Positions 52,791 through 62,664 are shown, numbered from the stretch's first letter. The stretch is 64,000 nt of DNA from Pedobacter sp. SL55 (GCF_026625705.1 NZ_CP113059.1:3472001-3536000), one strand, 5' to 3'. Made by a program: numbers and translations. Notes: generated by a model from the letters alone, not told the origin.

Positions 52791-54125
52791 TTAATCTACC
52801 ACCACGGCTTTGGGCGCTACCTTTTTTAGAAGCAGCAAAAATACTAAACCAAAAACAAAAAACAGCGCTAATGCAATTACCGAATTACGCATACTTCCGC
52901 TAAGCACTTCGATATAGCCGAAGCTGAACATACCAAAAACCAATGCAACTTTCTCAGTTACATCGTAAAAGCTAAAAAATGAAGTATGATCTGGGCTAGA
53001 TTGAGGTAAAAATTTTGAATACGTAGAACGCGATAAGGATTGTATTCCGCCCATAATTAAACCAATAACTGCTGCTAGGGCATAAAATTGCATTTCGGTA
53101 TGGATGAAATAAGCGGCGATACAACTACCAATCCAAATGATTACCACACCTATCAATACGTTTACATTACCGAATTTTTTAGAGGATAAATACGACATCA
53201 GCATCGCACCTGGAATAGCTACCAACTGTAAAATTAAGATAGTTGCAATAAGTTTTGTGGTTGGAAGATGTAATATTTTCTCTCCGAAAATCGTGGCAAC
53301 CAACATTACCGTTTGTACACCCATAGAGTAGAAAAAGAAAGCGAAAAGAAACCTTTTTAGATACTTCATTTGCTTTACCTGCTTCCAAACTTTGTTGAGT
53401 TCCTGGAAACCACTACTCATGATGTTTTTCTTTTCTGTTTTAAAATTAGGGCTTCCTTTTGGTAAATTTTTGAACGGAATTTGAGCAAAGCCAATCCACC
53501 ACACACCTACTAAAAGAAACGACAAACGAGCTGGAATTGAAGCATCTACTATACCAAACCATTCTGGCTTAAAAACAAAAACGAAACAGATAATTTGCAA
53601 AATGATGCTACCTACGTAGCCGTATGTAAAACCTTTTGCACTCACATTATCTTGTTCCTCTACCGTAGCAATTTCTGGCAGGTAAGAATTGTAAAATACC
53701 AAACTTCCCCAAAAACCTATGGCAGCTACAACAAGCATAATTACGCTAAAATTCAAAGTATTCACGCCTTTATCTGCATTAATCTCAAAGAAGAAAAGTG
53801 CGCTACAAGCAATTGCACCAATATAGGTAAACATCTTCATGAAGATTTTTTTATTACCTCTTGTATCAGCTATAGAGGATAAAACTGGAGATAAAAAAGC
53901 AATCACTAAAAAAGCAAAAGCCATGGCATAACTATACAATGCAGAGTTAACTATTTTATAACCGAAGAAATAAACGTAGTCGATGGTGTTATCATCTTTA
54001 TCGCCAGTAATTGCTGTATAATACGCTGGAAATATAGTGGACGTAATAACTAAATTATATGCTGAATTAGCCCAATCGAAAAAGGCCCAAGAGCGGATTG
54101 TCTTTTTATTGTTTTTAGTTTGCAT
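52791..54125 (-). CDS. UMF1-family MFS transporter
   Basis: A 444-residue polytopic protein with about twelve helices. RSWAFFDWANSAYNLVI at the N-terminus is the UMF1 signature, shared with yeast Atg22 vacuolar amino-acid exporters. SSIADTRGNKKIFMK replaces the usual MFS loop motif, and the QSLSRSTYSKFLPQSS segment lies late. The substrate is unknown; amino-acid efflux is a guess from the family. It is 33 bases upstream of the LutA-like gene on the same strand. Confidence 0.86.
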   Translation of the reverse strand: MQTKNNKKTIRSWAFFDWANSAYNLVITSTIFPAYYTAITGDKDDNTIDYVYFFGYKIVNSALYSYAMAFAFLVIAFLSPVLSSIADTRGNKKIFMKMFTYIGAIACSALFFFEINADKGVNTLNFSVIMLVVAAIGFWGSLVFYNSYLPEIATVEEQDNVSAKGFTYGYVGSIILQIICFVFVFKPEWFGIVDASIPARLSFLLVGVWWIGFAQIPFKNLPKGSPNFKTEKKNIMSSGFQELNKVWKQVKQMKYLKRFLFAFFFYSMGVQTVMLVATIFGEKILHLPTTKLIATILILQLVAIPGAMLMSYLSSKKFGNVNVLIGVVIIWIGSCIAAYFIHTEMQFYALAAVIGLIMGGIQSLSRSTYSKFLPQSSPDHTSFFSFYDVTEKVALVFGMFSFGYIEVLSGSMRNSVIALALFFVFGLVFLLLLKKVAPKAVVVD

Positions 54126-54210
54126 TTGATTTTAAATGGTAGCGGCTAAGATAGGAAAATTGGTGTGTTGGTTGTTTAGTTTTTTAGTTGTTCGGTTGTT
54201 TAGATCTGAA

Positions 54211-54258
54211 AAATCGTAAATCGTAAATCGTAAATCGTAAATCGTAAATCGTAAATCA
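54211..54258. repeat. 7-bp tandem repeat AAATCGT
   Basis: Seven heptamers (six AAATCGT and one AAATCAT) lie directly after the recQ stop codon. Shorter stretches of the same unit occur near 18300 and 45520. Confidence 0.9.
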
Positions 54259-56151
54259 TTACAAATAATATTTCTTCCCATCAGTTTTAATTTTGCCAGC
54301 GTCAAGTAATTCTCTAATTCTATCAATCTTATCATTATCAGTTCCTGTTTGTATACTCTTTACCAAATCATCTAAATCGAAATGACCGCCTTGCAAAACC
54401 ATGCTAATTTCAAAATCGATTTTATCCGTATACTCAGCTAGTTCTTCGTGTTTCTTTTCGGCTAAGCAAACATCGCAAACACCACATTTGTCAGCTTTGC
54501 TTTCTCCAAAATAGGTTAATAGTTGAATACTTCTGCAAATTTCATTAGCAGCGTAAGCCAATACAGCTTTAATTTGGGTGCTTTGAATTTCCTTGCGCAA
54601 CTGGATAAATTTAGCATCTACATCTAAATGTAGCATATCCATTCGAGAGGTAATAAACTGCAACTGCGGCTTGTCTGTTTGGGGCAAATAAGAGATGATG
54701 TTGTACTCTTGCAGCTTCTTCAAATAGGCAATTATATCATTGTAAGAAACTTTCAACCGGTTAGATAAATCGCTTTCTTTTATATTTACGTAACCGTCAA
54801 AAGCACCTCCATAAGAACGCTGAATGGTTTTTATCACAGGATCAAAAGCTGCATTTTCAATCTGAAAACGGTAAACGTCTTCGTGGCCTACACTAAACAT
54901 CAGCCTTGATGGCATAAAGATATTTTCTGAAAGCACCAGATAACCATCGCGTTCTAAAAACTTTAATGCCGCCATAGTTTTAATTACCCCGATATTGAAA
55001 CGCCTACAAAAATCGGCCAAGTCAAATTCAAAGCTTAAGCCCTCGCCTGCACCATAAGCCAATTGGTAGTAGTTGCCTAAATAGTGGTAAACTTTTTTGA
55101 TTTCTTCAACCGATGGAAAACTATCAGTGTATTTTGCCTGCAATATCAACTGGTCGGCTCGGTTGGTCAATAAAACGCCGAAAGCTCTTTTTTCATCACG
55201 GCCTGCCCTACCTGCTTCTTGATAGTAAGCTTCTAAGCTTTCGGGCAAATCTAAATGCACCACAAAACGAACATCGGGCTTATCAATTCCCATCCCGAAT
55301 GCGTTGGTTGCCACCATCACTCGGATTTTATCTTTCTTCCAATCTTCTTGTTTTTGGAAACGAATATCTTTCTCTAGACCTGCGTGGTAAAAATCTGCTG
55401 AAATTTGATTGCGCTGCAAGAACATAGCTACTTCGGCAGTTTCACGTCTATTTCTAACGTATACCAAACCACAGCCTTTTACATTTTTGCAGATGTCAAT
55501 TAGTTTTTTGTGCTTATCATCAAGGTTAAAAACTACGTAACTGAGGTTCTTTCTCGCAAAACTCTTTACGAAAACCTGCGCATTTTTCAGTTTAAGTTTT
55601 TCGATGATGTCTGTTCTAACTTCTGGTGTGGCAGTTGCCGTTAAGGCTAATACTGGAACATCGGGAAGGATTTCTCTTAATTCTGCAATTTTTAAATAAG
55701 GAGGTCGAAAATCGTAACCCCATTGCGAGATACAATGTGCTTCGTCGATGGCAATTAAATTTACGTTCATATACGAAATACGTACACGAACCAATTCTGA
55801 TAATAAACGTTCGGGAGATAAATAGAGAAACTTGATTTTTCCGTAAATGCAGTTATCCAACAGGATATCGATTTCTCGTTTGCCCATGCCCGCATAAATG
55901 GCTATAGCTTCAATTCCCTTAGCTTTTAGGTTTTCTACCTGGTCTTTCATTAAGGCCACCAAAGGCGAAACCACAATGCAAATGCCTTCTTGCATCATGG
56001 CGGGCACTTGGAAACATACCGATTTTCCTCCGCCAGTTGGCAATAAAGCTAAAGTATCTTTCTTATTGATAACCGAATGCACAATCTCTTCCTGCAACGG
56101 ACGAAAGACATCAAATCCCCAATATTTCTTTAAAACCTCTGTTGCAGTCAT
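54259..56151 (-). CDS. recQ: RecQ-family ATP-dependent DNA helicase
   Basis: A 630-residue 3'-5' helicase. It has Walker A LLPTGGGKSVCFQVPA, DEAH box IDEAHCISQWGYDFRPPYL, helicase C-domain VMVATNAFGMGIDKPDVRFVV and YQEAGRAGRD, then the RecQ zinc module CRSIQLLTYFGE with CGVCDVC and a winged-helix region. No HRDC domain is recognisable. The start is ATG 56151 (MTATEV). The GTG at 56211 is rejected because it sits in a hairpin repeat. It functions in recombinational repair. Confidence 0.95.
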   Translation of the reverse strand: MTATEVLKKYWGFDVFRPLQEEIVHSVINKKDTLALLPTGGGKSVCFQVPAMMQEGICIVVSPLVALMKDQVENLKAKGIEAIAIYAGMGKREIDILLDNCIYGKIKFLYLSPERLLSELVRVRISYMNVNLIAIDEAHCISQWGYDFRPPYLKIAELREILPDVPVLALTATATPEVRTDIIEKLKLKNAQVFVKSFARKNLSYVVFNLDDKHKKLIDICKNVKGCGLVYVRNRRETAEVAMFLQRNQISADFYHAGLEKDIRFQKQEDWKKDKIRVMVATNAFGMGIDKPDVRFVVHLDLPESLEAYYQEAGRAGRDEKRAFGVLLTNRADQLILQAKYTDSFPSVEEIKKVYHYLGNYYQLAYGAGEGLSFEFDLADFCRRFNIGVIKTMAALKFLERDGYLVLSENIFMPSRLMFSVGHEDVYRFQIENAAFDPVIKTIQRSYGGAFDGYVNIKESDLSNRLKVSYNDIIAYLKKLQEYNIISYLPQTDKPQLQFITSRMDMLHLDVDAKFIQLRKEIQSTQIKAVLAYAANEICRSIQLLTYFGESKADKCGVCDVCLAEKKHEELAEYTDKIDFEISMVLQGGHFDLDDLVKSIQTGTDNDKIDRIRELLDAGKIKTDGKKYYL

Positions 56152-56206
56152 ATAAAAGCTAGGTTCAAAACTATGAAACGAACACCGCTTTTCAAAAAGA
56201 GTTTTA

Positions 56207-56275
56207 GCCACAGATGCACAGATTTCTCTTTTTTATCATCAGTATCAAATTAAATGTTATCTGTGCATCTGTGGC
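56207..56275. repeat. Second hairpin repeat with the same 17-bp arms
   Basis: GCCACAGATGCACAGAT (56207-56223) and its exact complement (56259-56275) enclose 35 bases of AT-rich loop. The arms equal those at 26040-26163. It lies between the divergent recQ and amidohydrolase genes. Confidence 0.9.
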
Positions 56276-56321
56276 AAGAAATAGCTAAATTGCAACCTTT
56301 AGTTGTTAAGATAAAATTAGA

Positions 56322-59300
56322 ATGAAGAAGTACATATTTGCCTCAGCACTGTTATTTACCTTAAATTCCGTTTCAGCACAAGACAAACAAGAAACCCCAA
56401 AATGGGATGTCGAAAAATTTAAAGGAACTACTAAAAATTTCAGCATCACTACCAACGAAGGCACTTGGATGAACCTAGATGTTAGTCCAGATGGTAAAGA
56501 GATTGTTTTTGATCTATTGGGCGATATTTACGTGATGCCAATTACAGGTGGAACTGCAAAGCTGCTAAGTGGCGGTATTGCCTACGAAGTTCAACCTCGT
56601 TTTAGTCCTAACGGGAAATACATTTCTTTTACGAGTGATAGAAGTGGCGCCGATAACATCTGGATTATGGATAGACAAGGCGGCAACAAAAAGCAAATCA
56701 CGAAGGAAACTTTCAGGTTGCTAAACAATGCTACTTGGATGCCAAACAGTGACTATTTAATCGCTAGAAAACATTTTACAGCTTCTCGTTCTTTAGGTGC
56801 TGGCGAAATGTGGATGTACAGCATTTATGGTGGCGATGGCGTACAGTTAACTAAACGTAAGAACGACCAACAAGATGCTGGCGAACCAAATGTATCGCCA
56901 GATGGGAAATACGTTTATTTTAGTGAAGATGTTTCTCCAGGCCCTACATTTCAGTACAGCAAAGATCCAAACGGACTGATTTATGCCATCCGCCAGTTAG
57001 ATCTAAATACTGGAAAATTGACAAATCTAATTGCTGAAGATGGTGGTTCTGTACGTCCGCAAGTATCTCCTGATGGCAATTTTATGGCCTATGTTAAAAG
57101 GGTAAGATTAAAATCTGCATTGTATATACATAACTTAAAAACTGGCGAAGAATACCAATTATATGATGATTTAACCAAAGACCAACAAGAAACCTGGGCT
57201 ATTTTTGGCGTTTATCCCAACTTTGCTTGGACACCCGACAGCAAAAAAATCATTTTTTATGCTAAAGGAAAAATTAAACAGATAGAACTCAGCAATTTGT
57301 ATGTAAGCGATATTCTTTTTGAAGTAACCAGTAACCAAACTGTACAAGAAGCATTACATTTTGACCAGCAGGTTTACACACCCGAATTTACGGCAAAAAT
57401 GTTGAGGCAATTGGTTACGTCGCCAGATGGTAAAATGGTAGTTTTTAATGCGGCTGGATATTTATACAAAAAAGAAATGCCAAACGGCACGCCAGAAAGG
57501 TTAACCAACGGTTTAGATTTCGAATTTGAACCTAAGTTTAGTCCAGATGGGAAATTTGTAGTTTATACCACTTGGAGCGATGAGTTTAAAGGTGCAATTA
57601 AACGCACCGATGTAAAAACCGGAAAAACGGTTAGTTTAACTGATGAAAAAGGCTATTACTACTCTCCTAGCTATTCGAACAAAGGCGATAAAATTGTATT
57701 TAGAAAAGGGGTTGGAAACGAAGTTTTAGGTTTAACTTATGGAAAAAACACAGGCATTTTCGTAATGTCGGCTAACGGTGGCACAAAAACGTTGGTATTG
57801 GATAACGGTATTAGACCACAATTTAATAGCGATGATACACGCATTTTCTATCAGGGTTATGAAAACGGCAAGAAAGCTTTCAAAAGCGTAAATTTAAACG
57901 GCGGTAACGAACGCACACACTATACATCGCAATATGCAACACAGTTTTGCCCAAGTCCAGATGGTAAGTGGATGGCATTTACCGAGCTTTTTAACGCTTA
58001 CATTACGCCAATGGTTACCGCCGGAACTGCTTTAGATTTATCTGCTGGTAACAAAGCAATTCCATTAACTAGGGTAACTAAAGATGCCGGAACTTACCTG
58101 CACTGGAGCGCCGACAGTAAAAAACTACTGTGGACTTTAGGCGAAAAATACTACAACAGAGAAATTAAAAACACTTTTACTTTTGTTGAAGGAGCACCAC
58201 AAGTATTGCCAGAACCTGATACTACTGGTATTGCCATAGGCTTGAAATTAAAAGCTGATGCACCATCAGGATTGATTGCTTTAAAAGGTGCTAGAATTAT
58301 CACGATGAATGGCGAGCAAGTGATAGAGGAAGGAACCATTTTAGTAGAAAACAATAAAATTAAAGCTATTGGAAAGATTGATGAAGTACCAATTCCGGCA
58401 GATATTAAAGTGGTTGATGTTACTGGAAAAACCATTATGCCAGGTATAGTTGATGTGCATGCGCATTTAAGAACCAGCCCCGATGGAATTAGCCCGCAAC
58501 AAGATTGGTCGTATTTGGCTAATTTAAGTTTTGGGGTAACTACATCGCACGATCCGTCTAGCAACACAGAAATGGTATTTAGTCAGGCAGAAATGCTAAA
58601 AGCCGGAAGAATGGTTGGCCCACGTTTGTACTCTACCGGTTCTATTTTATACGGTGCCGATGGCGATTTTAAAGTAACAATTAATAGTTTAGATGATGCA
58701 CTTTCGCATTTACGTCGTTTAAAAGCAGTAGGTGCATTTTCGGTAAAATCGTACAACCAACCACGTAGAGACCAACGCCAACAGATTTTAGAGGCTGCCC
58801 GTCAGTTAAAAATGGAAGTAGTTCCAGAAGGTGGTTCAACATTTTTTCATAACATGACACAGGTTGCTGATGGACATACAGGCATTGAGCACAGCATTCC
58901 AGTAGCACCAGCTTACAAAGATGTAGTGAGTTTTTGGAACAACACCAAGGTGGCCTACACTCCTACTTTAATTGTAGCTTATGGTGGCCAATGGGGCGAA
59001 AATTATTGGTACGATAGAACCAACGTTTGGGAAAACGAACGCTTGCTGAATTTTACACCAAGAGCAATTATCGACTCGAGAGCTAGACGCCGAACAACTT
59101 CGGAATACGGAGATTACGGACACATAGAAGTAGCCAAAGCGACTAAAACCATTGCCGATGGCGGTACAAAAGTGAACTTAGGTGCTCACGGCCAAATACA
59201 AGGTTTGGGCGCACATTGGGAGTTGTGGATGTTTGTACAAGGCGGCATGTCGCCGTTACAAGCCATTAAAGCTGCTACTTTAAATGGTGCGGAGTATTTA

Positions 59301-59573
59301 GGAATGGGCAAAGAATTAGGCTCTTTAGAAGTGGGCAAACTAGCCGATTTAATTATTATGGAAGATAATCCTTTAGAGGACATCAGAAATTCTGAAAAAA
59401 TTAAATATGTAATGATTAACGGTAGAATTTATGACAGCATGACCATGAACGAAACCTACAGCAGAGAGAAAATGAGACCAAAATTATGGTTCGAAATGGA
59501 TAAAGGTGTGGCGTTTTCTTTACCATACAAAACAGCAGAAACCTGGACGTTTACTGTTCCAAACTGCGATTAA
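56322..59573 (+). CDS. Exported beta-propeller/amidohydrolase fusion protein
   Basis: A 1083-residue protein with a signal peptide (first 19 residues, FTLNSVSAQD). Residues 50-640 contain TolB/WD40-like propeller repeats marked by SPDGK or SPNGK. The C-terminal 430 residues are a metal-dependent amidohydrolase with VDVHAHLRTSPD (His713, His715) and GIEHSIP. These proteins are widespread in Bacteroidota and probably hydrolyse cyclic amides or dipeptides in the periplasm. The substrate is unknown. The last residues form a beta-rich tail. Confidence 0.88.
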   Translation: MKKYIFASALLFTLNSVSAQDKQETPKWDVEKFKGTTKNFSITTNEGTWMNLDVSPDGKEIVFDLLGDIYVMPITGGTAKLLSGGIAYEVQPRFSPNGKYISFTSDRSGADNIWIMDRQGGNKKQITKETFRLLNNATWMPNSDYLIARKHFTASRSLGAGEMWMYSIYGGDGVQLTKRKNDQQDAGEPNVSPDGKYVYFSEDVSPGPTFQYSKDPNGLIYAIRQLDLNTGKLTNLIAEDGGSVRPQVSPDGNFMAYVKRVRLKSALYIHNLKTGEEYQLYDDLTKDQQETWAIFGVYPNFAWTPDSKKIIFYAKGKIKQIELSNLYVSDILFEVTSNQTVQEALHFDQQVYTPEFTAKMLRQLVTSPDGKMVVFNAAGYLYKKEMPNGTPERLTNGLDFEFEPKFSPDGKFVVYTTWSDEFKGAIKRTDVKTGKTVSLTDEKGYYYSPSYSNKGDKIVFRKGVGNEVLGLTYGKNTGIFVMSANGGTKTLVLDNGIRPQFNSDDTRIFYQGYENGKKAFKSVNLNGGNERTHYTSQYATQFCPSPDGKWMAFTELFNAYITPMVTAGTALDLSAGNKAIPLTRVTKDAGTYLHWSADSKKLLWTLGEKYYNREIKNTFTFVEGAPQVLPEPDTTGIAIGLKLKADAPSGLIALKGARIITMNGEQVIEEGTILVENNKIKAIGKIDEVPIPADIKVVDVTGKTIMPGIVDVHAHLRTSPDGISPQQDWSYLANLSFGVTTSHDPSSNTEMVFSQAEMLKAGRMVGPRLYSTGSILYGADGDFKVTINSLDDALSHLRRLKAVGAFSVKSYNQPRRDQRQQILEAARQLKMEVVPEGGSTFFHNMTQVADGHTGIEHSIPVAPAYKDVVSFWNNTKVAYTPTLIVAYGGQWGENYWYDRTNVWENERLLNFTPRAIIDSRARRRTTSEYGDYGHIEVAKATKTIADGGTKVNLGAHGQIQGLGAHWELWMFVQGGMSPLQAIKAATLNGAEYLGMGKELGSLEVGKLADLIIMEDNPLEDIRNSEKIKYVMINGRIYDSMTMNETYSREKMRPKLWFEMDKGVAFSLPYKTAETWTFTVPNCD

Positions 59574-59597
59574 ACATCACATTCTTAATCGAATGAC

Positions 59598-59637
59598 AAA
59601 CAAAAGCTCCAGCATTAATTTACTGGAGCTTTTGTTT
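59598..59637. terminator. Bidirectional terminator between amidohydrolase and mgtE
   Basis: AAACAAAAGCTCCAG (59598-59612) and CTGGAGCTTTTGTTT (59623-59637) are perfect 15-base arms around a ten-base loop, with T-rich flanks both ways. It lies between convergent genes. Confidence 0.9.
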
Positions 59638-59683
59638 TTAAGCGGCCATGCTCCTTGGCATTCTCGTTGTTTTAGTTTGTATC

Positions 59684-61033
59684 TTACAGCAATAATTTAC
59701 TTGCCAAACCCAGCAATAAGAAAAATCCAAAAACGTCGGTAAAGGTAGTAATGATGATCGAAGACGCAATGGCTGGGTCGATACCAATGCGTTTAAGCAT
59801 CAATGGAATGGCCGAACCAGTAATTCCAGCAACAATTAAGTTTCCTGTCATCGCTAAAAATATAACTACACCGAGCATCAAATTAGCATCAAAAAAGTAG
59901 GCTACTACCAGCACAATTACGCCAGTAACGGCTCCATTAATCATACCAACAGTAAATTCCTTTAAAACTGTTCTATAAGCTTGTCGATCTGTTAAATCAA
60001 ATAAGGAAATGCGTCGAACAGTTACCGCTAATGATTGTGTGGCAGCATTTCCGCCCATTCCTGCAATAATGGTCATGTACGCGGACAAAACGTCTAATTT
60101 ATCTAACGTTTCATTAAAATACCGTATTACAGAAGAAGCTAAAAATGCCGTCCCCAAATTAATAATTAACCAAGGCAGACGAGATTTCACGGCATCAATC
60201 CAATTACCAGCCAATTCCTCATCTTCCGAAACCCCCGATATTTTCAAGATATCCTCGGTGTTCTCATCTTCCAAAACATCAATTACGTCATCAAAAGTTA
60301 CTCGGCCCAATAATTTCATTTGGTCATCAACAACGGGAATACTGGTTAAATTATACTGAGAAAGCAATTTTGCTACCTCTTCTTGGTCGGTATCTACTGT
60401 AACATACACGGCATCTGGGTTTACCATATCGGTAATCTTTACATTTCCTTTTGCCTTGATGATATCTTTTAATGATAAGATGCCTCTAAAAACATCTTCT
60501 TCATCCACTACAAAAACGGTATAAAACTCTTCAATTTCTTCGCTCTGCCTAATAATTTCGTCAATCGCATCTTTCTTGGTCAAATCAATATTAACCTTAA
60601 TCATCTGCGTATTCATTAAACCACCGGCCGTTTCTTCGTGGTAGCTTAATAAATTCCTGATACTTTCGGCATCATGGGCACTTAAATCCTCTAAAATCTC
60701 TTGCTGCTCATCTTCATCTAGTAGCGAAATAATATCCGTAGCATCATCATAATCCAGTTCTTCTACAATTTCCGTACGTTTATCCGGGTGCAATTGTATC
60801 AAAAGCTCTTCGGGATGTGCTTCTTCGCTCATCTCGGCAATAACTTCCGAAGCTTTTTCTACTTCCAATAAATTGATGATCCGTTGCCTATCTTCAGCAT
60901 TGATATTCTCGAACAGGATAGCAATTTCCGAAGCATGATACCCAGCTAAAGTCTCAGCTAGTAGCTGGTCATCGCCTTCTATTGCTTTCCTTAGTTTAGA
61001 AAGGTCTGTTTTATCTAATTCAAATGATTGCAT
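59684..61033 (-). CDS. mgtE: Magnesium transporter MgtE
   Basis: A 449-residue Mg2+ channel. The N-terminal helical gate domain (residues 1-130) has repeated LLEDLSAHDAE-type acidic helices, followed by two CBS domains (YTVFVVDEEDVFRGILSL and SIPVVDDQMKLLGRVTFDDV) and the pore domain with five helices and GMGGNAATQSLAVTVRR. It gates on intracellular Mg2+. It starts 18 bases after the DUF3307 gene, so it is likely the last gene of the satD-DUF3307-mgtE operon. Confidence 0.95.
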   Translation of the reverse strand: MQSFELDKTDLSKLRKAIEGDDQLLAETLAGYHASEIAILFENINAEDRQRIINLLEVEKASEVIAEMSEEAHPEELLIQLHPDKRTEIVEELDYDDATDIISLLDEDEQQEILEDLSAHDAESIRNLLSYHEETAGGLMNTQMIKVNIDLTKKDAIDEIIRQSEEIEEFYTVFVVDEEDVFRGILSLKDIIKAKGNVKITDMVNPDAVYVTVDTDQEEVAKLLSQYNLTSIPVVDDQMKLLGRVTFDDVIDVLEDENTEDILKISGVSEDEELAGNWIDAVKSRLPWLIINLGTAFLASSVIRYFNETLDKLDVLSAYMTIIAGMGGNAATQSLAVTVRRISLFDLTDRQAYRTVLKEFTVGMINGAVTGVIVLVVAYFFDANLMLGVVIFLAMTGNLIVAGITGSAIPLMLKRIGIDPAIASSIIITTFTDVFGFFLLLGLASKLLL

Positions 61034-61051
61034 GTAGATGTTTGTTAAGGA

Positions 61052-61756
61052 TTAGATGTTGATATAAGTGATGCTCAAAGATACTGCTACAGCAATACCA
61101 AAACTCAATAAAGTACCTATTAAAACGTATTCGGTAAGCTTCAGTTCGTTTCCTTCTTTTAAATCGCCAAACCTAAAAATAGATTTTGCCGCCAAAAGAA
61201 AACCCACGGCTTCTAAATGATTAGTAAGCACAAAAATGTAAATCAGCAATCTTTCTAAAATACCAATAAATTTTCCAGCATTTTGCAGCGAAATAGAGCC
61301 TTTACTAGGAATAAACCTATTAATTAACACTTTAATTATAATGGCCGTAGGCGATGTAAGCAGCAGCCCACCTAAAACATACAACCAAAATTTGGTATTT
61401 TCAGCAAAGCTGAAATCAATACTTGCACCATCGTAAAAAACCAACCAGCAAACTACAATTACGGCAATATGTAATGCTTGGTCGGTAAAAAACCATATCC
61501 TTTTGGTTTTCGCTTTTTGGAACAATAACTTGGCAGCATCTATCAGATAGTGCGTAACACCAATAATCAAAGCCTGTTTCCAAACATCAAATGAGAAAAA
61601 GACAATGAATACCAACACTATATGTAAAGCTATGTGTAGGTAAAGTTTACCAGACTTTAATTTAATCTGTTCTTTTTCTGCAACCCATTTATCTGGCTGA
61701 AGAAAAAAATCGCCAAGTAGATGAGCCAAAAGAAACTTAATTAATGCTATTTCCAT
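61052..61756 (-). CDS. DUF3307 integral membrane protein
   Basis: A 234-residue protein with six or seven hydrophobic helices. It has the DUF3307 marks FLLAHLLGDFFLQPDKW near the start, LHIALHIVLV, GVTHYLIDAAKLLFQ and WFFTDQALHIAVI. The repeated His and Asp residues in membrane segments could bind a metal or protons; this is inference. It overlaps the satD stop codon by one base, so translation is coupled. DUF3307 is often found with SatD in Bacteroidota. Function unknown. Confidence 0.85.
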   Translation of the reverse strand: MEIALIKFLLAHLLGDFFLQPDKWVAEKEQIKLKSGKLYLHIALHIVLVFIVFFSFDVWKQALIIGVTHYLIDAAKLLFQKAKTKRIWFFTDQALHIAVIVVCWLVFYDGASIDFSFAENTKFWLYVLGGLLLTSPTAIIIKVLINRFIPSKGSISLQNAGKFIGILERLLIYIFVLTNHLEAVGFLLAAKSIFRFGDLKEGNELKLTEYVLIGTLLSFGIAVAVSLSITYINI

Positions 61757-62367
61757 TATTTAAAGGTTTTGGTAACCAACAATCTGTATTTTTTCTCTAA
61801 CTCCATTATTTCAGAGAAATGTGCTCTTTTAAGCGCTTCGCTGATAGAAGATTGGCTTCTACCCGAAATTTTTGCAATCTTGTCTTGGTTTTCGTTCTGG
61901 TTTTCGATAGTTTGTTTCACTACTTCAGAAGCTATTGGGCTCCAATTATCCATTGCAATTAACGCCAGTTTAAAGTACAGGTTCATGTCTTCATCAAACT
62001 TAACCGATGGGCTTTTTATGGCTAGATTTACTTTACTGCTCTTTAAACCATCAAAGCCCTCTCCCGAGTTAACGTAAGCCTCTCCATTAGCTTCAGTTAC
62101 CTTATTTGTAGTTACTTTAGATTTTTTACCTAAACCAATACTTAACCTAACATCAGCACCTTTAATAGTTCTCATACAAGCTTTAAGATACACAGATATG
62201 AGTAAAGCTTGTTGCGATGGCAATTCGATTTGAAAGCTATCTCCCCTAAAAATTTCCCACTTGGTATTTTTTTGAGGCAAAGCCGATAAAGCTTCTTTTA
62301 AAGTATCTATCCAAAGGGATGGCAACTCTCTCGAATTAACAATGTCTCCTGTAATTACTGCAATCAT
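61756..62367 (-). CDS. SatD-family protein with C-terminal helix-turn-helix
   Basis: A 203-residue protein that begins MIAVITGDIVNSRELP, the SatD hallmark. The remainder has a nucleotidyl-cyclase-like beta-alpha pattern (WEIFRGDSFQIEL, LSIGLGK). The last 48 residues form a helix-turn-helix (NQDKIAKISGRSQSSISEAL). SatD is named after the streptococcal secretion/acid-tolerance operon; the biochemical role is unknown. The HTH and three operator palindromes just upstream suggest autoregulation. It is first in the operon with DUF3307 and mgtE. Confidence 0.85.
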   Translation of the reverse strand: MIAVITGDIVNSRELPSLWIDTLKEALSALPQKNTKWEIFRGDSFQIELPSQQALLISVYLKACMRTIKGADVRLSIGLGKKSKVTTNKVTEANGEAYVNSGEGFDGLKSSKVNLAIKSPSVKFDEDMNLYFKLALIAMDNWSPIASEVVKQTIENQNENQDKIAKISGRSQSSISEALKRAHFSEIMELEKKYRLLVTKTFK

Positions 62368-62375
62368 AAAACTAA

Positions 62376-62451
62376 TATCGGCAAAAAAGCCGATAAATCA
62401 AATTATCGGCTAAATACCCGATAATCATAAATATCGGCTAAACACCCGATA
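62376..62451 (-). promoter_or_regulatory. Three phased operator palindromes upstream of satD
   Basis: Three copies of ATCGG-N8-CCGAT occur at 62376-62395, 62403-62424 and 62432-62451, with centres exactly 28 bases apart. The first begins nine bases upstream of the satD ATG. Each has A/T extensions (TATCGG...CCGATA or TTATCGG...CCGATAA). They lie in the 329-base gap (62368-62696) that otherwise holds only the divergent ROK promoter. A dimeric regulator, possibly SatD itself, is the likely ligand. Confidence 0.85.
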
Positions 62452-62664
62452 ATTATGATAGCTTCACTTCACACAGTGTTTACTTTCGATAGAAAACAGC
62501 TTTAAAGGCTATATTAAAAATCATTTTCTAGAGAAATACATGGTAATTGTTAGTAAATTAGCGGCATGTTAATCACAATTAAAGGCCATCACATTTGTTT
62601 GTAAAATTCCATTTTCTGCTCATAAAATGATGTTCAAATAAACTTCCTTTATTAATAATGTACC

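Noticed and set aside
54211..54258. Possible CRISPR or origin iterons
   Set aside because: It is a simple 7-bp tandem repeat after a stop codon, with no spacers, no DnaA boxes and no dnaA or rep gene nearby.
56152..56211. GTG start extending RecQ by 20 residues
   Set aside because: The extension is encoded partly by the 17-bp hairpin repeat and precedes the conserved RecQ N-terminus at MTATEV.
62376..62451. Possible short CRISPR-like array
   Set aside because: The repeating unit is a palindromic operator pattern with 28-base phasing immediately before a gene. Three units, no unique spacers of CRISPR length and no cas genes.
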